Shown here piece after piece: positions 1 through 8,365 of a DNA stretch of 35,966 nucleotides. Made by a program: the position numbers and the translations under genes. The notes under the pieces are model-generated. The model made no database searches and was not told the origin of the DNA. It saw only the letters and a list, made by a program, of their open reading frames with translations. Numbering within the stretch: position 1 is the stretch's first letter; each line of letters starts with the position of its first letter. The stretch is from contig JABDAU010000039.1 of the NCBI GenBank assembly GCA_013289045.1, forward strand, positions 1-35,966, in the 5' to 3' direction. The stretch is from Bacteroidota bacterium (GTDB taxonomy: Bacteria; Bacteroidota; Bacteroidia; Sphingobacteriales; Sphingobacteriaceae).

Positions 1-2
1 AT

Positions 3-140
3 ACCATGATCCGCTCATACCACGAGATCAGGGAAACGTATGTAAACACGCCGGGTATCGATACGCTGCGTACTGCAGCTTTTGTCGGCGCTATCAATAA
101 GATCGCGGTATCTTACCAAAACCTTGGCGTATGGCCATGA
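3..140 (+). CDS. C-terminus of probable Glu/Leu/Phe/Val dehydrogenase (5' end outside window)
   Basis: An open frame enters from the left edge and stops with TGA at 138-140, giving 45 residues. The tail contains RTAAFVGAINKIAVSY and ends LGVWP, which resembles the C-terminal helix of Bacteroidota glutamate dehydrogenases (oxidative deamination of glutamate to 2-oxoglutarate, cytoplasmic). Only this fragment is visible, so no catalytic or cofactor-binding residue can be checked and the assignment rests on resemblance of the tail. A terminator-like hairpin follows about 50 nt downstream, so it is probably not co-transcribed with the ccm genes. Confidence 0.55.
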   Translation, partial: TMIRSYHEIRETYVNTPGIDTLRTAAFVGAINKIAVSYQNLGVWP

Positions 141-156
141 TCTGTTGATTTAGGAA

Positions 157-337
157 TTCGAATTTCGATTTCGGATTTAGATATGGAAGCTGGCTTATGC
201 CGGCTTTTTTAGTAAGCGTAATAGTGCGGTTGTCATGGTGAGCCTGTCGAACCATAGTGCGTAAGGCCATTGCCCACGTCCTTCGACAAGCTCAGGATGA
301 CAACGCTCTTAGTAAAATCCGAAATCGAAATTTCGAA
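157..337. repeat. Nested inverted-repeat (MITE/REP-like) intergenic element
   Basis: The outer arms at 157-179 and 313-337 are near-perfect inverted copies built on TTTCGATTTCGGATTT. Nested inside, 229-254 and 279-304 form a second inverted pair built on GTTGTCAT..TGAGC.TGTCGAA. In the inner pair the unmatched doublets are GG versus CC and CC versus GG. The inner arm contains the string CTTCGACAAGCTCAGGATGA, which I recognise as a dispersed intergenic repeat in many bacterial genomes. No transposase is present, so it may be a non-autonomous element or a scar. The stretch 338-446 holds only candidate ccmE promoter boxes. Confidence 0.6.
188..210 (+). terminator. Rho-independent terminator after the dehydrogenase gene
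   Basis: The 7-bp stem AGCTGGC/GCCGGCT (one G-U pair) with loop TTAT is followed directly by five T residues. It lies 48 nt after the stop codon of the upstream gene and separates that gene from ccmE. It sits inside the left half of the nested inverted-repeat element at 157-337. Confidence 0.75.
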
Positions 338-393
338 ATCCGATATTCGTAGATTGATTCTAAATAGCATTCATGATTTGCAATAAACATTAT

Positions 394-417
394 TACCTTT
401 GCGTTTCGGTATTTTTG
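394..417 (+). promoter_or_regulatory. Candidate Bacteroidota -7 promoter boxes for ccmE
   Basis: Two matches to the -7 consensus TAnnTTTG lie upstream of ccmE: TACCTTTG at 394-401 and TATTTTTG at 410-417. A TTTG at 377-380 could be a -33 element, but its spacing to either box (13 or 29 nt) is outside the usual 17-23 nt. The location fits a start about 25-45 nt before the ATG, but which box is used cannot be told from sequence. Confidence 0.35.
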
Positions 418-446
418 TACACCAAAATAAGCGCGAGACAAGTCAA

Positions 447-860
447 ATGAAAAAAAGTTCGATCTTAGGAATAGTAGTAATAGCGATCGCATTATCGGTG
501 ATCATTGCAACTTATGGTTCGGCCAGCAGATATGGCACCTTTGCCGATGCCCGTAAAACCAATAACGAACTGCATGTTATCGGTTCGCTTGATAAAAGCA
601 AACCGCTTTATTATGATGCGCATAAAAATGCCAACTATTTTTCATTTTACCTGAAAGATACCATTGGGAATGTGAGCAAGGTATTTGTTGATGGCGCCGA
701 GCCGCAGGATTTTGAGCGTTCGGATAAGGTAGTTATAGTTGGTAAAATGGAAAAAAACGAGTTCCACGCCAGCAGTATAAATTTAAAATGTCCATCTAAA
801 TACAAACAGGATAAATTGGATTCCACCTATACGTACCCTGTAAAAACCAGTTCTATTTAA
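447..860 (+). CDS. ccmE: Cytochrome c maturation haem chaperone CcmE, CXXXY type
   Basis: CcmE carries haem covalently in the periplasm and passes it to the CcmF synthetase. This 137-residue protein has one N-terminal membrane anchor (about residues 6-23) and a small beta-rich periplasmic domain, normal for the family. Where classical CcmE has the haem-binding His of an LAKHDExY motif, this protein has LKCPSKY, so Cys115 replaces His and Tyr119 is kept: the CXXXY variant known from archaea and sulfate reducers. I chose ATG 447. The longer frame from 399 would need a TTG start and would add a non-family extension before the anchor. The stop overlaps the start of ccmF by one base (TAATG), so the two are translationally coupled. 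Confidence 0.9.
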   Translation: MKKSSILGIVVIAIALSVIIATYGSASRYGTFADARKTNNELHVIGSLDKSKPLYYDAHKNANYFSFYLKDTIGNVSKVFVDGAEPQDFERSDKVVIVGKMEKNEFHASSINLKCPSKYKQDKLDSTYTYPVKTSSI

Positions 861-3322
861 TGACCACAGCTTTCCAGGGCGAGCACCTGTTACCAGGGCA
901 ATTAGGCCAATTCTTTATCATTCTTTCATTCGGCTCAGCCCTTTTTTCGGCTATCAGTTATTATTTCGGCACAACCGGCCAAAACAAGTTCGATACCTCG
1001 TGGCAATGGATGGGCCGTATAGGCCACTTTGTTAATACTGTTTCGGTAATAGGTGTTGGCGCTTGTTTATTCTATATCGTTTATAATAGTTTTTTCGAAT
1101 ACTATTATGCCTGGGCGCATTCGTCACGTACGCTTCCGGCATATTATATCATTTCAAGCTTTTGGGATGGACAGGAAGGCAGTTTTTGGCTATGGACCTT
1201 TTGGCAGGCTGTATTAGGAAATATCATCATCTGGAAAGCCAAATCATGGGAAAAACCGGTAATGACGGTCATTGCCCTTGCCCAGGCTTTGTTAACTTCT
1301 TTTTTGTTGGGTATAGAGGTGTTGGGTATACACATCGGCAGCTCGCCATTTATCCTGTTGCGCACTTCTATGTCAGAAGCGCCGATTTTTTCAAGGCCTG
1401 ATTACCTTTCGTTTATAAAAGACGGCCAGGGACTTAATCCATTGCTGCAAAACTACTGGATGATCATACATCCGCCAATATTGTTCCTGGGCTTTGGCTC
1501 AATGGTAGTACCTTTTGCTTATGCTGTTGCCGGTTTATGGCAAAAACGCTATAAGGAATGGGTGCAGCCTGCTATCTCATACGGATTGTTTGCCGTAATG
1601 GTATTAGGCACGGGCGTTGTAATGGGATCTATGTGGGCGTATGAATCGCTGAATTTTGGCGGCTTCTGGGCATGGGACCCGGTTGAAAATGCTGCATTGA
1701 TACCTTGGCTTACCATGATAGGCGCTGTACACGTAATGATCGTTTATAAAAATACCGGCCATTCTTATTTCACCGCAGTATTTCTTACGCTGATTAGTTT
1801 TGTATTGGTATTATATGCTTCGTTCCTTACGCGCAGCGGCGTACTGGGGGATACTTCGGTACACTCATTTACCGACTTAGGTATGTTCTGGCATTTGGTA
1901 ATTGATGTGTCGGTATTTTTTGTAATTGCTGCGATTGTTGTAATTGTAAGGTATAAAGAATTACCCATCAGCAAAAAGGAAGAAGAAACTTACTCACGCG
2001 AGTTTTGGATGTTTGTAGGTGCAATATTTCTTGCCTTATCATGCCTACAGCTGATCGTAGTAACATCAATTCCGGTATTTAACCGTGCATTCGGGACTAA
2101 TATCGCCCCTCCAACACACCCGGTTACTATCTACAATGTATTCCAGGCTGGCTTTGCTGTGGTGGTTACTTTATTGGCCGGCATAACCCAATTCATGAAA
2201 TACAAAAAAACGGATACTACCCGTTTTGGCATCACTTCAATAATTTATCTCGTTGTTTCAGCATTGATAACAGCCGTTGTAGTTTACTTCACTAAAATTT
2301 ATGAACTACGTTTTGTATTTGTATTGGTGCTGTTTGGTGGAATATACATGCTATTAGCAAATGCCAAGATATTAGGTGATGTATTCAAAGGGAAGATAAA
2401 ATTAGCAGGATCGGCTATTGCTCACATAGGGTTTGGATTGCTATTGATTGGCGCTCTGATAGCAGCCGGTACGAGTAAAGTAATATCACAAAACGAAACA
2501 GCGGACTATGGGGCTGACTTTGCTAAGGGAAATAACCCCAAGGAAAATATCATGCTCTACAAAAACGAGCCTGTTAAAATGGGGGAATACACGGTAACTT
2601 ATGTCGGCGATTCAGTTTCAGCACCGAACCATTATTTTAAGGTGGCTTATAAACGTATGGATGCTACGGGCAAGGTTGTAGAAAATTTTGTGCTTAAGCC
2701 AAACTCGCAATCAAACCCTAAAATGGGCTTGGTTTCGTCACCCGATACAAAGCATTATCTTTTCCATGATCTGTACACACACATCAGCATGGCGCCTCAA
2801 CAGGCATTCAGTTTTGGTGATGAAGCAGCCGGACATGGCGAAGGGAATGATGATGCCAACTACAATCCGCCAACAACTCATGATATCGGCATTGGTGATA
2901 CTATACCATTCAGGGAAGGTAACATCATATTGGTTGCTTTAAATAAAGAAGCGCACGTGCAAAACATACCTATGGGCCCGAATGATGTGGCGATAGGGGC
3001 AATATTGAAGGTAGAATCGCATGGCCAGATCTACAGCGCCGAACCTGTTTTTATGGTGAAGGGAAGCAATGTATTTGATTTTGCCCGTAAGATTGACGAC
3101 GCCGGTTTGAAAATGCGGCTTACCAAGATCACCCCAAATAAAGACAATACGCCGAAAGTTGAGCTGATGGTTTATGAACAGCCTGAAAGCAAAAAGCCAT
3201 ACATCGTAATGCGCGCCATCGAGTTTCCTTATATCAATTTCTTATGGTCGGGGACGGTGATCATGGCCATTGGCGTTCTGCTATCCATTTTCCGCAGGAA
3301 TAAGGAATTGAAAACGGTATAG
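860..3322 (+). CDS. ccmF: Cytochrome c haem lyase CcmF (CcmF/CcsA family)
   Basis: The 820-residue polytopic inner-membrane protein is the ligase that attaches haem to CXXCH cysteines of apocytochromes at the periplasmic face. The WWD signature reads GGFWAWDPVEN (residues 267-277), followed by a typical LIPWLTMIG stretch. Many hydrophobic segments fill residues 10-540. A large soluble, probably periplasmic domain (about 545-790) precedes a last transmembrane helix near 797-812. It starts on the last base of the ccmE stop. A dihaem cytochrome c follows 61 bp downstream, an obvious client. ccmA-D, ccmG and ccmH are not in the window, so the other assembly genes must lie elsewhere or be absent. 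Confidence 0.93.
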   Translation: MTTAFQGEHLLPGQLGQFFIILSFGSALFSAISYYFGTTGQNKFDTSWQWMGRIGHFVNTVSVIGVGACLFYIVYNSFFEYYYAWAHSSRTLPAYYIISSFWDGQEGSFWLWTFWQAVLGNIIIWKAKSWEKPVMTVIALAQALLTSFLLGIEVLGIHIGSSPFILLRTSMSEAPIFSRPDYLSFIKDGQGLNPLLQNYWMIIHPPILFLGFGSMVVPFAYAVAGLWQKRYKEWVQPAISYGLFAVMVLGTGVVMGSMWAYESLNFGGFWAWDPVENAALIPWLTMIGAVHVMIVYKNTGHSYFTAVFLTLISFVLVLYASFLTRSGVLGDTSVHSFTDLGMFWHLVIDVSVFFVIAAIVVIVRYKELPISKKEEETYSREFWMFVGAIFLALSCLQLIVVTSIPVFNRAFGTNIAPPTHPVTIYNVFQAGFAVVVTLLAGITQFMKYKKTDTTRFGITSIIYLVVSALITAVVVYFTKIYELRFVFVLVLFGGIYMLLANAKILGDVFKGKIKLAGSAIAHIGFGLLLIGALIAAGTSKVISQNETADYGADFAKGNNPKENIMLYKNEPVKMGEYTVTYVGDSVSAPNHYFKVAYKRMDATGKVVENFVLKPNSQSNPKMGLVSSPDTKHYLFHDLYTHISMAPQQAFSFGDEAAGHGEGNDDANYNPPTTHDIGIGDTIPFREGNIILVALNKEAHVQNIPMGPNDVAIGAILKVESHGQIYSAEPVFMVKGSNVFDFARKIDDAGLKMRLTKITPNKDNTPKVELMVYEQPESKKPYIVMRAIEFPYINFLWSGTVIMAIGVLLSIFRRNKELKTV

Positions 3323-3383
3323 CCTGATTTCGTAAAAAAATTACAACAATTTGTTATTCCGGTCCGTTTGTTCATATATTTAG

Positions 3384-3911
3384 ATGTTCAAACTTCAACA
3401 TATGCCTATAAACAGAAAACCCCTTATTATTACCAGCCTGGTGGCTGTGGTTATTTTTTCAGCCTTAACTGCCATGAAACCGGTACGTGATGATGATGAT
3501 CACAAATTCAAAAACTTAAAAGTCCTTCCTAAAAGCATAAAGGATGAGCAATTAGATGCTGTAATGCATGATTGGTCACACTCTTTAGGTGTTCATTGTA
3601 ACTTTTGCCATGCCCGTGGCGCTGACGGTAAAATGGACTTCGCAAGCGACGAAAAACCGGAAAAAAACATGGCACGCGAAATGTATAAAATGGCCGCCAG
3701 CATCAATAAGAAATATTTCAAAGGCGAAAAAGATTCAACCAACATGGTGATTGGCGATATAAAATGTATAACCTGCCACCGTGGTAGCCCGCATCCGGAT
3801 GAAGTTAAAGACATGACCGGTCATGGCGATATGCAGCATGGCCCAGGCCCTGCAACGCCACCAGCAGGCGGTAATCCTCCGCCACCACCGGCACCGCCAT
3901 CAGGAAATTAA
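3384..3911 (+). CDS. Membrane-anchored dihaem c-type cytochrome with proline-rich tail
   Basis: The protein has two CXXCH haem-attachment motifs: CNFCH (residues 72-76) and CITCH (128-132). A hydrophobic N-terminal segment (about 13-30) is a signal anchor or uncleaved signal. The spacing and the surrounding text (LGVHCNFCHARG, DIKCITCHRG) resemble the small cytochromes related to the photosynthetic reaction-centre cytochrome subunit family found in Bacteroidota. It probably transfers electrons in the periplasm; the partner is unknown. The last 25 residues are Gly/Pro-rich with a run of five prolines, suggesting a flexible tail. Two in-frame ATGs (3384, 3402) are possible; the second would shorten it by six residues. 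It follows ccmF on the same strand and ends at a strong terminator. Confidence 0.85.
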   Translation: MFKLQHMPINRKPLIITSLVAVVIFSALTAMKPVRDDDDHKFKNLKVLPKSIKDEQLDAVMHDWSHSLGVHCNFCHARGADGKMDFASDEKPEKNMAREMYKMAASINKKYFKGEKDSTNMVIGDIKCITCHRGSPHPDEVKDMTGHGDMQHGPGPATPPAGGNPPPPPAPPSGN

Positions 3912-3935
3912 TATAATATTGAAAATTAATAAATA

Positions 3936-3967
3936 AAAGGCCCGGAAAACCAAATGTCCGGGCCTTT
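3936..3967 (+). terminator. Strong Rho-independent terminator after the cytochrome gene
   Basis: A perfect 11-bp stem AAAGGCCCGGA/TCCGGGCCTTT with a 10-nt loop is followed by T-rich GTTATTGTTTG. It closes the ccmE-ccmF-cytochrome unit. The A/T ends of the stem could let it act in both directions. Confidence 0.88.
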
Positions 3968-4261
3968 GTTATTGTTTGTTGTTTTGAAAATTACAATTTT
4001 TTTTACGGCAAAATGCTAAGTAGCTAATAATCAATCAGCAATAAAATCTTAAGCCAAATAATAAACATCGCTTGTTGAAAAACACCCTTAAAACGCCCAA
4101 TTTCCACATGCCGGGCTAAAAATACTTATCAACACCAAAACACACTTGTTGATAAAACCCCACGACAAATCAGCTTAATAAAGGTAATATTTGTATAAGG
4201 TGAATATTGCCCAAATTACAGGTTTACTAATTGCCCGGCTTCCGGGCTCGCGGGGATTATA
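3968..4261 (+). promoter_or_regulatory. Leader/promoter region of the exopolysaccharide operon with two inverted repeats
   Basis: This 294-nt stretch carries no gene. It holds a perfect 9-bp inverted repeat TTATCAACA (4126-4134) / TGTTGATAA (4147-4155), a plausible operator, and a related half-site CTTGTTGAAAA at 4071. A compact hairpin GCCCGG-CTT-CCGGGC occupies 4233-4247, only 15 nt before the start codon. TAATATTTG at 4185-4193 resembles the Bacteroidota -7 box but is one base too long. The real promoter cannot be fixed by eye. Confidence 0.4.
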
Positions 4262-4969
4262 ATGATGAAATTAAAATTACTCTTTGTTTTTGTCGGGGTT
4301 ATAATGCTCCAGAAGAGTGTTTCGGCTCAGCAATCTCTTCTTCCTGATATTTCGCCTGCTTATTTAGATAAACTTATCGATATCGCTAAACAAAATTACC
4401 CGGCAGTAAGGGCTAACCAATTTAAAGTAGAAGAGGCACAGGCAAATGTGACCAAAGCCAACATATCCTACCTGGATGTATTTTCAGTCTCATATATTTA
4501 TCAGCCGAATGGATTTTCGGGCATCAATACCAATAACGGCACTACCACCGGCTCCTCAAGCTATAATTATTTCAATGGCATACAGGCAGGTATCACCTTT
4601 AACCTGGGGGCATTTTTTGAAAAGCCGTCAGAAGTGAAAGTTGCCAAAAAAGAGCTTGCCATTGCTGGTGATCAGCAGGCAGAATACCTTTTAACACTCA
4701 TCAATAATGTTAAAAAGCGCTATTATACCTATATGCAGGATATAGCGAACCTGAAACTGATCTCGCAGTCAACTATTGATGCGCAGGAGGTGTTTGCTTC
4801 GGAAAAACACAGGTTTGAAAAAGGTGAAGTAACTTTTGAAGAATACAACAGGGCGCAATTGAGCCTTACTCAAAGCTATCAACAAAAAATATTAGCAGAA
4901 TCTACCGTTCTTATCGCCAAGGCGGATCTTGAAGAGTTACTGGGCGAAAAATTAGAAGACGTAAGATAG
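4262..4969 (+). CDS. Half-length TolC-like outer-membrane protein of the EPS operon
   Basis: The 235-residue precursor has a signal peptide (about 1-22, ending VSAQQ) and a TolC/OEP-type pattern. It starts with LDKLIDIAKQNYPAVRANQF, has a short Gly/Asn/Ser-rich segment (80-105) and a beta-like stretch, then long helices (125-235) predicted as coiled coil. Canonical TolC proteins have two such repeats and 400 or more residues; only one is present here. It heads the operon and lies 4 nt before the chain-length protein gene. It may take the place of a Wza-type polysaccharide export porin, for which no gene is seen in the window. An alternative is a periplasmic or lipid-anchored accessory protein. 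Two adjacent ATGs (4262, 4265) are possible starts. Confidence 0.7.
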   Translation: MMKLKLLFVFVGVIMLQKSVSAQQSLLPDISPAYLDKLIDIAKQNYPAVRANQFKVEEAQANVTKANISYLDVFSVSYIYQPNGFSGINTNNGTTTGSSSYNYFNGIQAGITFNLGAFFEKPSEVKVAKKELAIAGDQQAEYLLTLINNVKKRYYTYMQDIANLKLISQSTIDAQEVFASEKHRFEKGEVTFEEYNRAQLSLTQSYQQKILAESTVLIAKADLEELLGEKLEDVR

Positions 4970-4973
4970 ATAA

Positions 4974-7148
4974 ATGGAATTAGGCGGTTATTTCAGTCTG
5001 CTTTACCGGCATAGGTTTACTTTGATAATAGTCCCGATACTGACGATTATTATCACATACCTGCTTGTGCGCAGTCAGCCCGAAACCTATACATCTGAGG
5101 CGCAGGTAGCAACCGGCATAGTTGACAAAACACAACAAGCGCTTAACAGCGGTACCACCGATAACAGCAGTGAAAACCAAATAGCACAGGATTTTGATAA
5201 CCTGATCGAGATCATTCGCTCCAAAAAAATGCTCGACCAGGTTTCGTATCAGCTGATGATCCATGACCTTACCAGCAACGAGCCTTTCCGTAAACCATGT
5301 AAGCTGATGATCCAGATGAACCAGGGCGCCAGGGAACATGCTGTACAGGTTTATACTGAATTTTATAATGACCGCAAAGCACTTTCGGCATATAATTCAG
5401 ACCAGGCGGGCTTGAACAACTTGCTTGGTTGTATGAAATATGATGGCGACAACATAGCCAAAAAATTAACCATCTACCGCGCCCAAAACAGCGACTTCAT
5501 CAATATTGATTACAGTGCTGAAAACCCGCAGCTAACGGCTTTTGTGGTAAATGTGCTTACGCATGAGTTTATTACCTATTATAATTTTGTTATAAAGGAT
5601 AATCAACGCAAAGCCATGAGCTTTTTGGGCACATTGGCACAGGCTAAACGAGATACGCTGGATAAAAAGATAAACCAATTAAAGAATTACAAGATCGAGA
5701 ATGGTATACTGAGTATCCCTGAGCAATCGCGAGCGCTTTATTCGCAATTGGGCGACCTGGAAACGCATCTTACGCAAGAACGGGAACTTGCCGCTGCAAA
5801 TGAGGCCGCAGTAAACAATATCGACAAGCAGTTTACCCCGGGAGAGCATAAATACCTGGAAAGCAAAATGATTCCTGTTAACCAGGAACTGATTGACCTG
5901 AAAGAACAACAAGCCGCTATAAGTAATGAATGGGTGCAAAGTGATTTTAATGACGCCTATAAGCCAACGCTCGACTCATTACAGCGCCAGATCAATAGTG
6001 CAATCATCCGCTCATCCGATCAGCTATCGTATAGTCCGCTAAATAACAAGCAAAACCTTGTACAACAAAGACTTACACTGGAGACTGCACACGATTTGGC
6101 ACAAAACAGTATAGGATCGATACAAAACGGCATACAAAGGGTAAATGTCGAGTTAAACAAAATCGTTCCCCACGAAGCGGTTGTACAACAGGACGAGAGC
6201 GATATTGACGTAGCTCAAAAAGAATACCTTGAGATATTGGCCAAATACAATCAAACCAGCCTGGATGCAAACTATATAGCACAGCCAAAACAAACCGAAG
6301 CTGCTATGCCGGGTGTTGCGGAACCATCGAAGAAAATGCTGCTGGTAATATTGAGCGGTATCATCGCCTTCGTTTTTTGCCTCATTGTGTTCTTCGTACT
6401 TTATTTCTTCGACGATAACATTAAAACCCCTGAGGAACTGGCCAATAAAACCGGTGTGCCTGTTTTAGGTTACCTGAACTTATTGTCGAGCTCAACCATC
6501 GACCTGCGCCGTGTTTGGACGGATGCGCGAATAGATGAAGAAACCTATCAATTCCGCAACCTGCTGCAATCCATTCGTTTCGAGATTGATAGCGAGATGA
6601 AAGGCAGTAAAATATTACTGATCAATAGTTTGGCCAATGGTGAGGGAAAAACGTTTCTGGCAACCAACCTTGCTTATGCTTATTCGTTAGTGAATAAAAA
6701 GGTATTGCTGATAGATGGTAATTTCCATAATCCGTCAATTACCAGATCGGTGAAATCGAGGATCTTTGTTGAGGATTACCTTACCGGGGCGATACCGGGT
6801 TTTGCATCACAAAGCACTTATAAGATAACCGTGCTAAGCAATAAAGGCGGCGATGTTTCACTATTTGAGGTAGCAAATGAAAATCTCATCAGGGAAAAGA
6901 TCGACCGGCTGAGAAATGCTTTTGATATCATCATCATCGAGGCATCGGCCCTGAGCACATTAAATAAATCGAAAGAATGGAACCGTTTTGCCGATAAGAT
7001 AGTATGTGTGTTCGAGGCAAACAAGAAGATGAAGGGCGGCCACGCAGCAAACACCGAATATTTGAAAAGCCTTGACGGCAAATTTATCGGCTGGGTACTA
7101 AATGTAGTTAACAAGTTTAACGCCTCTTCAGAAGTTGCAGAGGAATAA
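4974..7148 (+). CDS. Wzc/GumC-like polysaccharide co-polymerase with degenerate P-loop kinase domain
   Basis: The 724-residue inner-membrane protein sets EPS chain length and links polymerisation to export. A Wzz-like N-terminal part with TM1 (about 15-32) is followed by a long periplasmic coiled-coil region. A Pro-containing segment precedes TM2 (455-479), and a cytoplasmic ATPase domain forms the C-terminus. Walker A is GEGKT at 556-560. Walker A' reads LLIDGNFHNP where BY-kinases usually have LLIDADxRxP, and the Walker B region reads DIIIIEASAL instead of a D-x-x-P type. The C-terminus has no tyrosine cluster. The fold is therefore clear, but tyrosine autokinase activity is doubtful. It lies 4 nt after the TolC-like gene and 26 nt before the GT2 synthase. 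Confidence 0.87.
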   Translation: MELGGYFSLLYRHRFTLIIVPILTIIITYLLVRSQPETYTSEAQVATGIVDKTQQALNSGTTDNSSENQIAQDFDNLIEIIRSKKMLDQVSYQLMIHDLTSNEPFRKPCKLMIQMNQGAREHAVQVYTEFYNDRKALSAYNSDQAGLNNLLGCMKYDGDNIAKKLTIYRAQNSDFINIDYSAENPQLTAFVVNVLTHEFITYYNFVIKDNQRKAMSFLGTLAQAKRDTLDKKINQLKNYKIENGILSIPEQSRALYSQLGDLETHLTQERELAAANEAAVNNIDKQFTPGEHKYLESKMIPVNQELIDLKEQQAAISNEWVQSDFNDAYKPTLDSLQRQINSAIIRSSDQLSYSPLNNKQNLVQQRLTLETAHDLAQNSIGSIQNGIQRVNVELNKIVPHEAVVQQDESDIDVAQKEYLEILAKYNQTSLDANYIAQPKQTEAAMPGVAEPSKKMLLVILSGIIAFVFCLIVFFVLYFFDDNIKTPEELANKTGVPVLGYLNLLSSSTIDLRRVWTDARIDEETYQFRNLLQSIRFEIDSEMKGSKILLINSLANGEGKTFLATNLAYAYSLVNKKVLLIDGNFHNPSITRSVKSRIFVEDYLTGAIPGFASQSTYKITVLSNKGGDVSLFEVANENLIREKIDRLRNAFDIIIIEASALSTLNKSKEWNRFADKIVCVFEANKKMKGGHAANTEYLKSLDGKFIGWVLNVVNKFNASSEVAEE

Positions 7149-7174
7149 TTTATAACAGGTAAAAGCAAGCTATA

Positions 7175-8365
7175 ATGACTCTATTAGCCATCATATGGAT
7201 ACTGCTGCAAGTACTGATAGGCTATAACCTGTTTTTACCTTTTGTATTATACATCTTTTACAGACCACCCCACACCGTACTTCCCGAGGCGCCGGAAAGC
7301 GATTATGGTATCATTGTTACTGCTTATGAACAGGTGGATTCCTTGCCGCCGGTGATCGCTTCATTATTGCGACTTAACTATAGCAATTACCTCATCTACA
7401 TTGTTGCCGATAAATGCGATATAACAGGCCTTAATTTCAACGATGATCGTGTGATACTGCTACGCCCGGAAGAAACGCTTGCGAGCAATACACGGTCGCA
7501 TTTCTATGCCATACGCAATTTTAAACGCGAGCATGAACGCCTGACCATTATCGACAGCGATAATTTGGTTGATCCGGAGTATTTACGTGAATTGGATAAG
7601 CTATTTAACAAGAATTTTCTCGCAGTACAGGGCGTTCGCGAAGCAAAGAACCTGAATACCACCTATGCCTGCCTTGATGCCGCACGGGATATCTATTATC
7701 ACTTTTATGATGGCAAGGTGTTGTTGGGTATAGGCTCATCGGCAACACTGGCGGGGTCGGGGATGGCCTTTACTACTAAATTGTACCGCGATAGCCTGGA
7801 AAATACCGATATCACAGGCGCCGGTTTTGATAAAGTGCTGCAATCCATTATCGTCGGTCGCGATTTGCGGATTGCCTTTACCGGGAAAGCCATCGTTTAT
7901 GATGAGAAGACCACGCAATCAGACCAACTGGTAAAACAGCGCTCAAGATGGATCAATACATGGTTCAAATACTTTACGTTTGGATTTACGCTGTTGTTTA
8001 AGGGAATAAGAAATTTTAGCCGGAACCAATTTATATTCGGACTAATATTGCTAAGGCCGCCGCTTTTTATTTTTCTTATATTATCGGTATTCTGTCTTAT
8101 AGCAAACCTTTTTATCAGCATTACGGTAGCACTGGTATGGCTGGTCGGTTTATGCACGTTTGTGTTAGGGTTCTATATCGCACTGGCAAAATCCGATACC
8201 GATAAACGGATCTGGCAATCGCTCATCAATATTCCAAAGTTTATTTTTTACCAGGTGCTTTCGCTTTTAAAGGTGCGTAATGCCAACAAACATTCTGTTG
8301 CTACCACGCATTACTACCACGAAGAAGCCACCGAAAATGATAAGTTAAAAAGCGATGAGAGTTGA
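7175..8365 (+). CDS. Membrane GT2 family glycosyltransferase (cellulose/hyaluronan synthase-like)
   Basis: The 396-residue GT2 has an N-terminal transmembrane segment (about 3-30), a GT-A catalytic domain and C-terminal hydrophobic helices (about 285-345). Visible motifs are IIVTAYEQ at the nucleotide-sugar fold, a DSD metal-binding triad (127-129), GSGMAF, and QRSRW (255-259), the Q(Q/R)xRW signature of processive synthases. It probably adds sugars to the EPS repeat or main chain at the cytoplasmic face. It overlaps the following 47-aa gene by 11 nt, so the two are translationally coupled. The sugar used cannot be deduced. Confidence 0.85.
   Translation: MTLLAIIWILLQVLIGYNLFLPFVLYIFYRPPHTVLPEAPESDYGIIVTAYEQVDSLPPVIASLLRLNYSNYLIYIVADKCDITGLNFNDDRVILLRPEETLASNTRSHFYAIRNFKREHERLTIIDSDNLVDPEYLRELDKLFNKNFLAVQGVREAKNLNTTYACLDAARDIYYHFYDGKVLLGIGSSATLAGSGMAFTTKLYRDSLENTDITGAGFDKVLQSIIVGRDLRIAFTGKAIVYDEKTTQSDQLVKQRSRWINTWFKYFTFGFTLLFKGIRNFSRNQFIFGLILLRPPLFIFLILSVFCLIANLFISITVALVWLVGLCTFVLGFYIALAKSDTDKRIWQSLINIPKFIFYQVLSLLKVRNANKHSVATTHYYHEEATENDKLKSDES

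Noticed and set aside
399..446. N-terminal extension of CcmE starting at TTG 399
   Set aside because: It would overlap the candidate promoter boxes and add residues before the signal anchor that the family does not have; ATG 447 fits better.
1144..1365. Short reverse frame inside ccmF
   Set aside because: Shadow of the ccmF coding sequence with no family resemblance.
4185..4193. TAATATTTG as a -7 promoter box for the EPS operon
   Set aside because: One base longer than TAnnTTTG, and no TTTG at the right spacing upstream.
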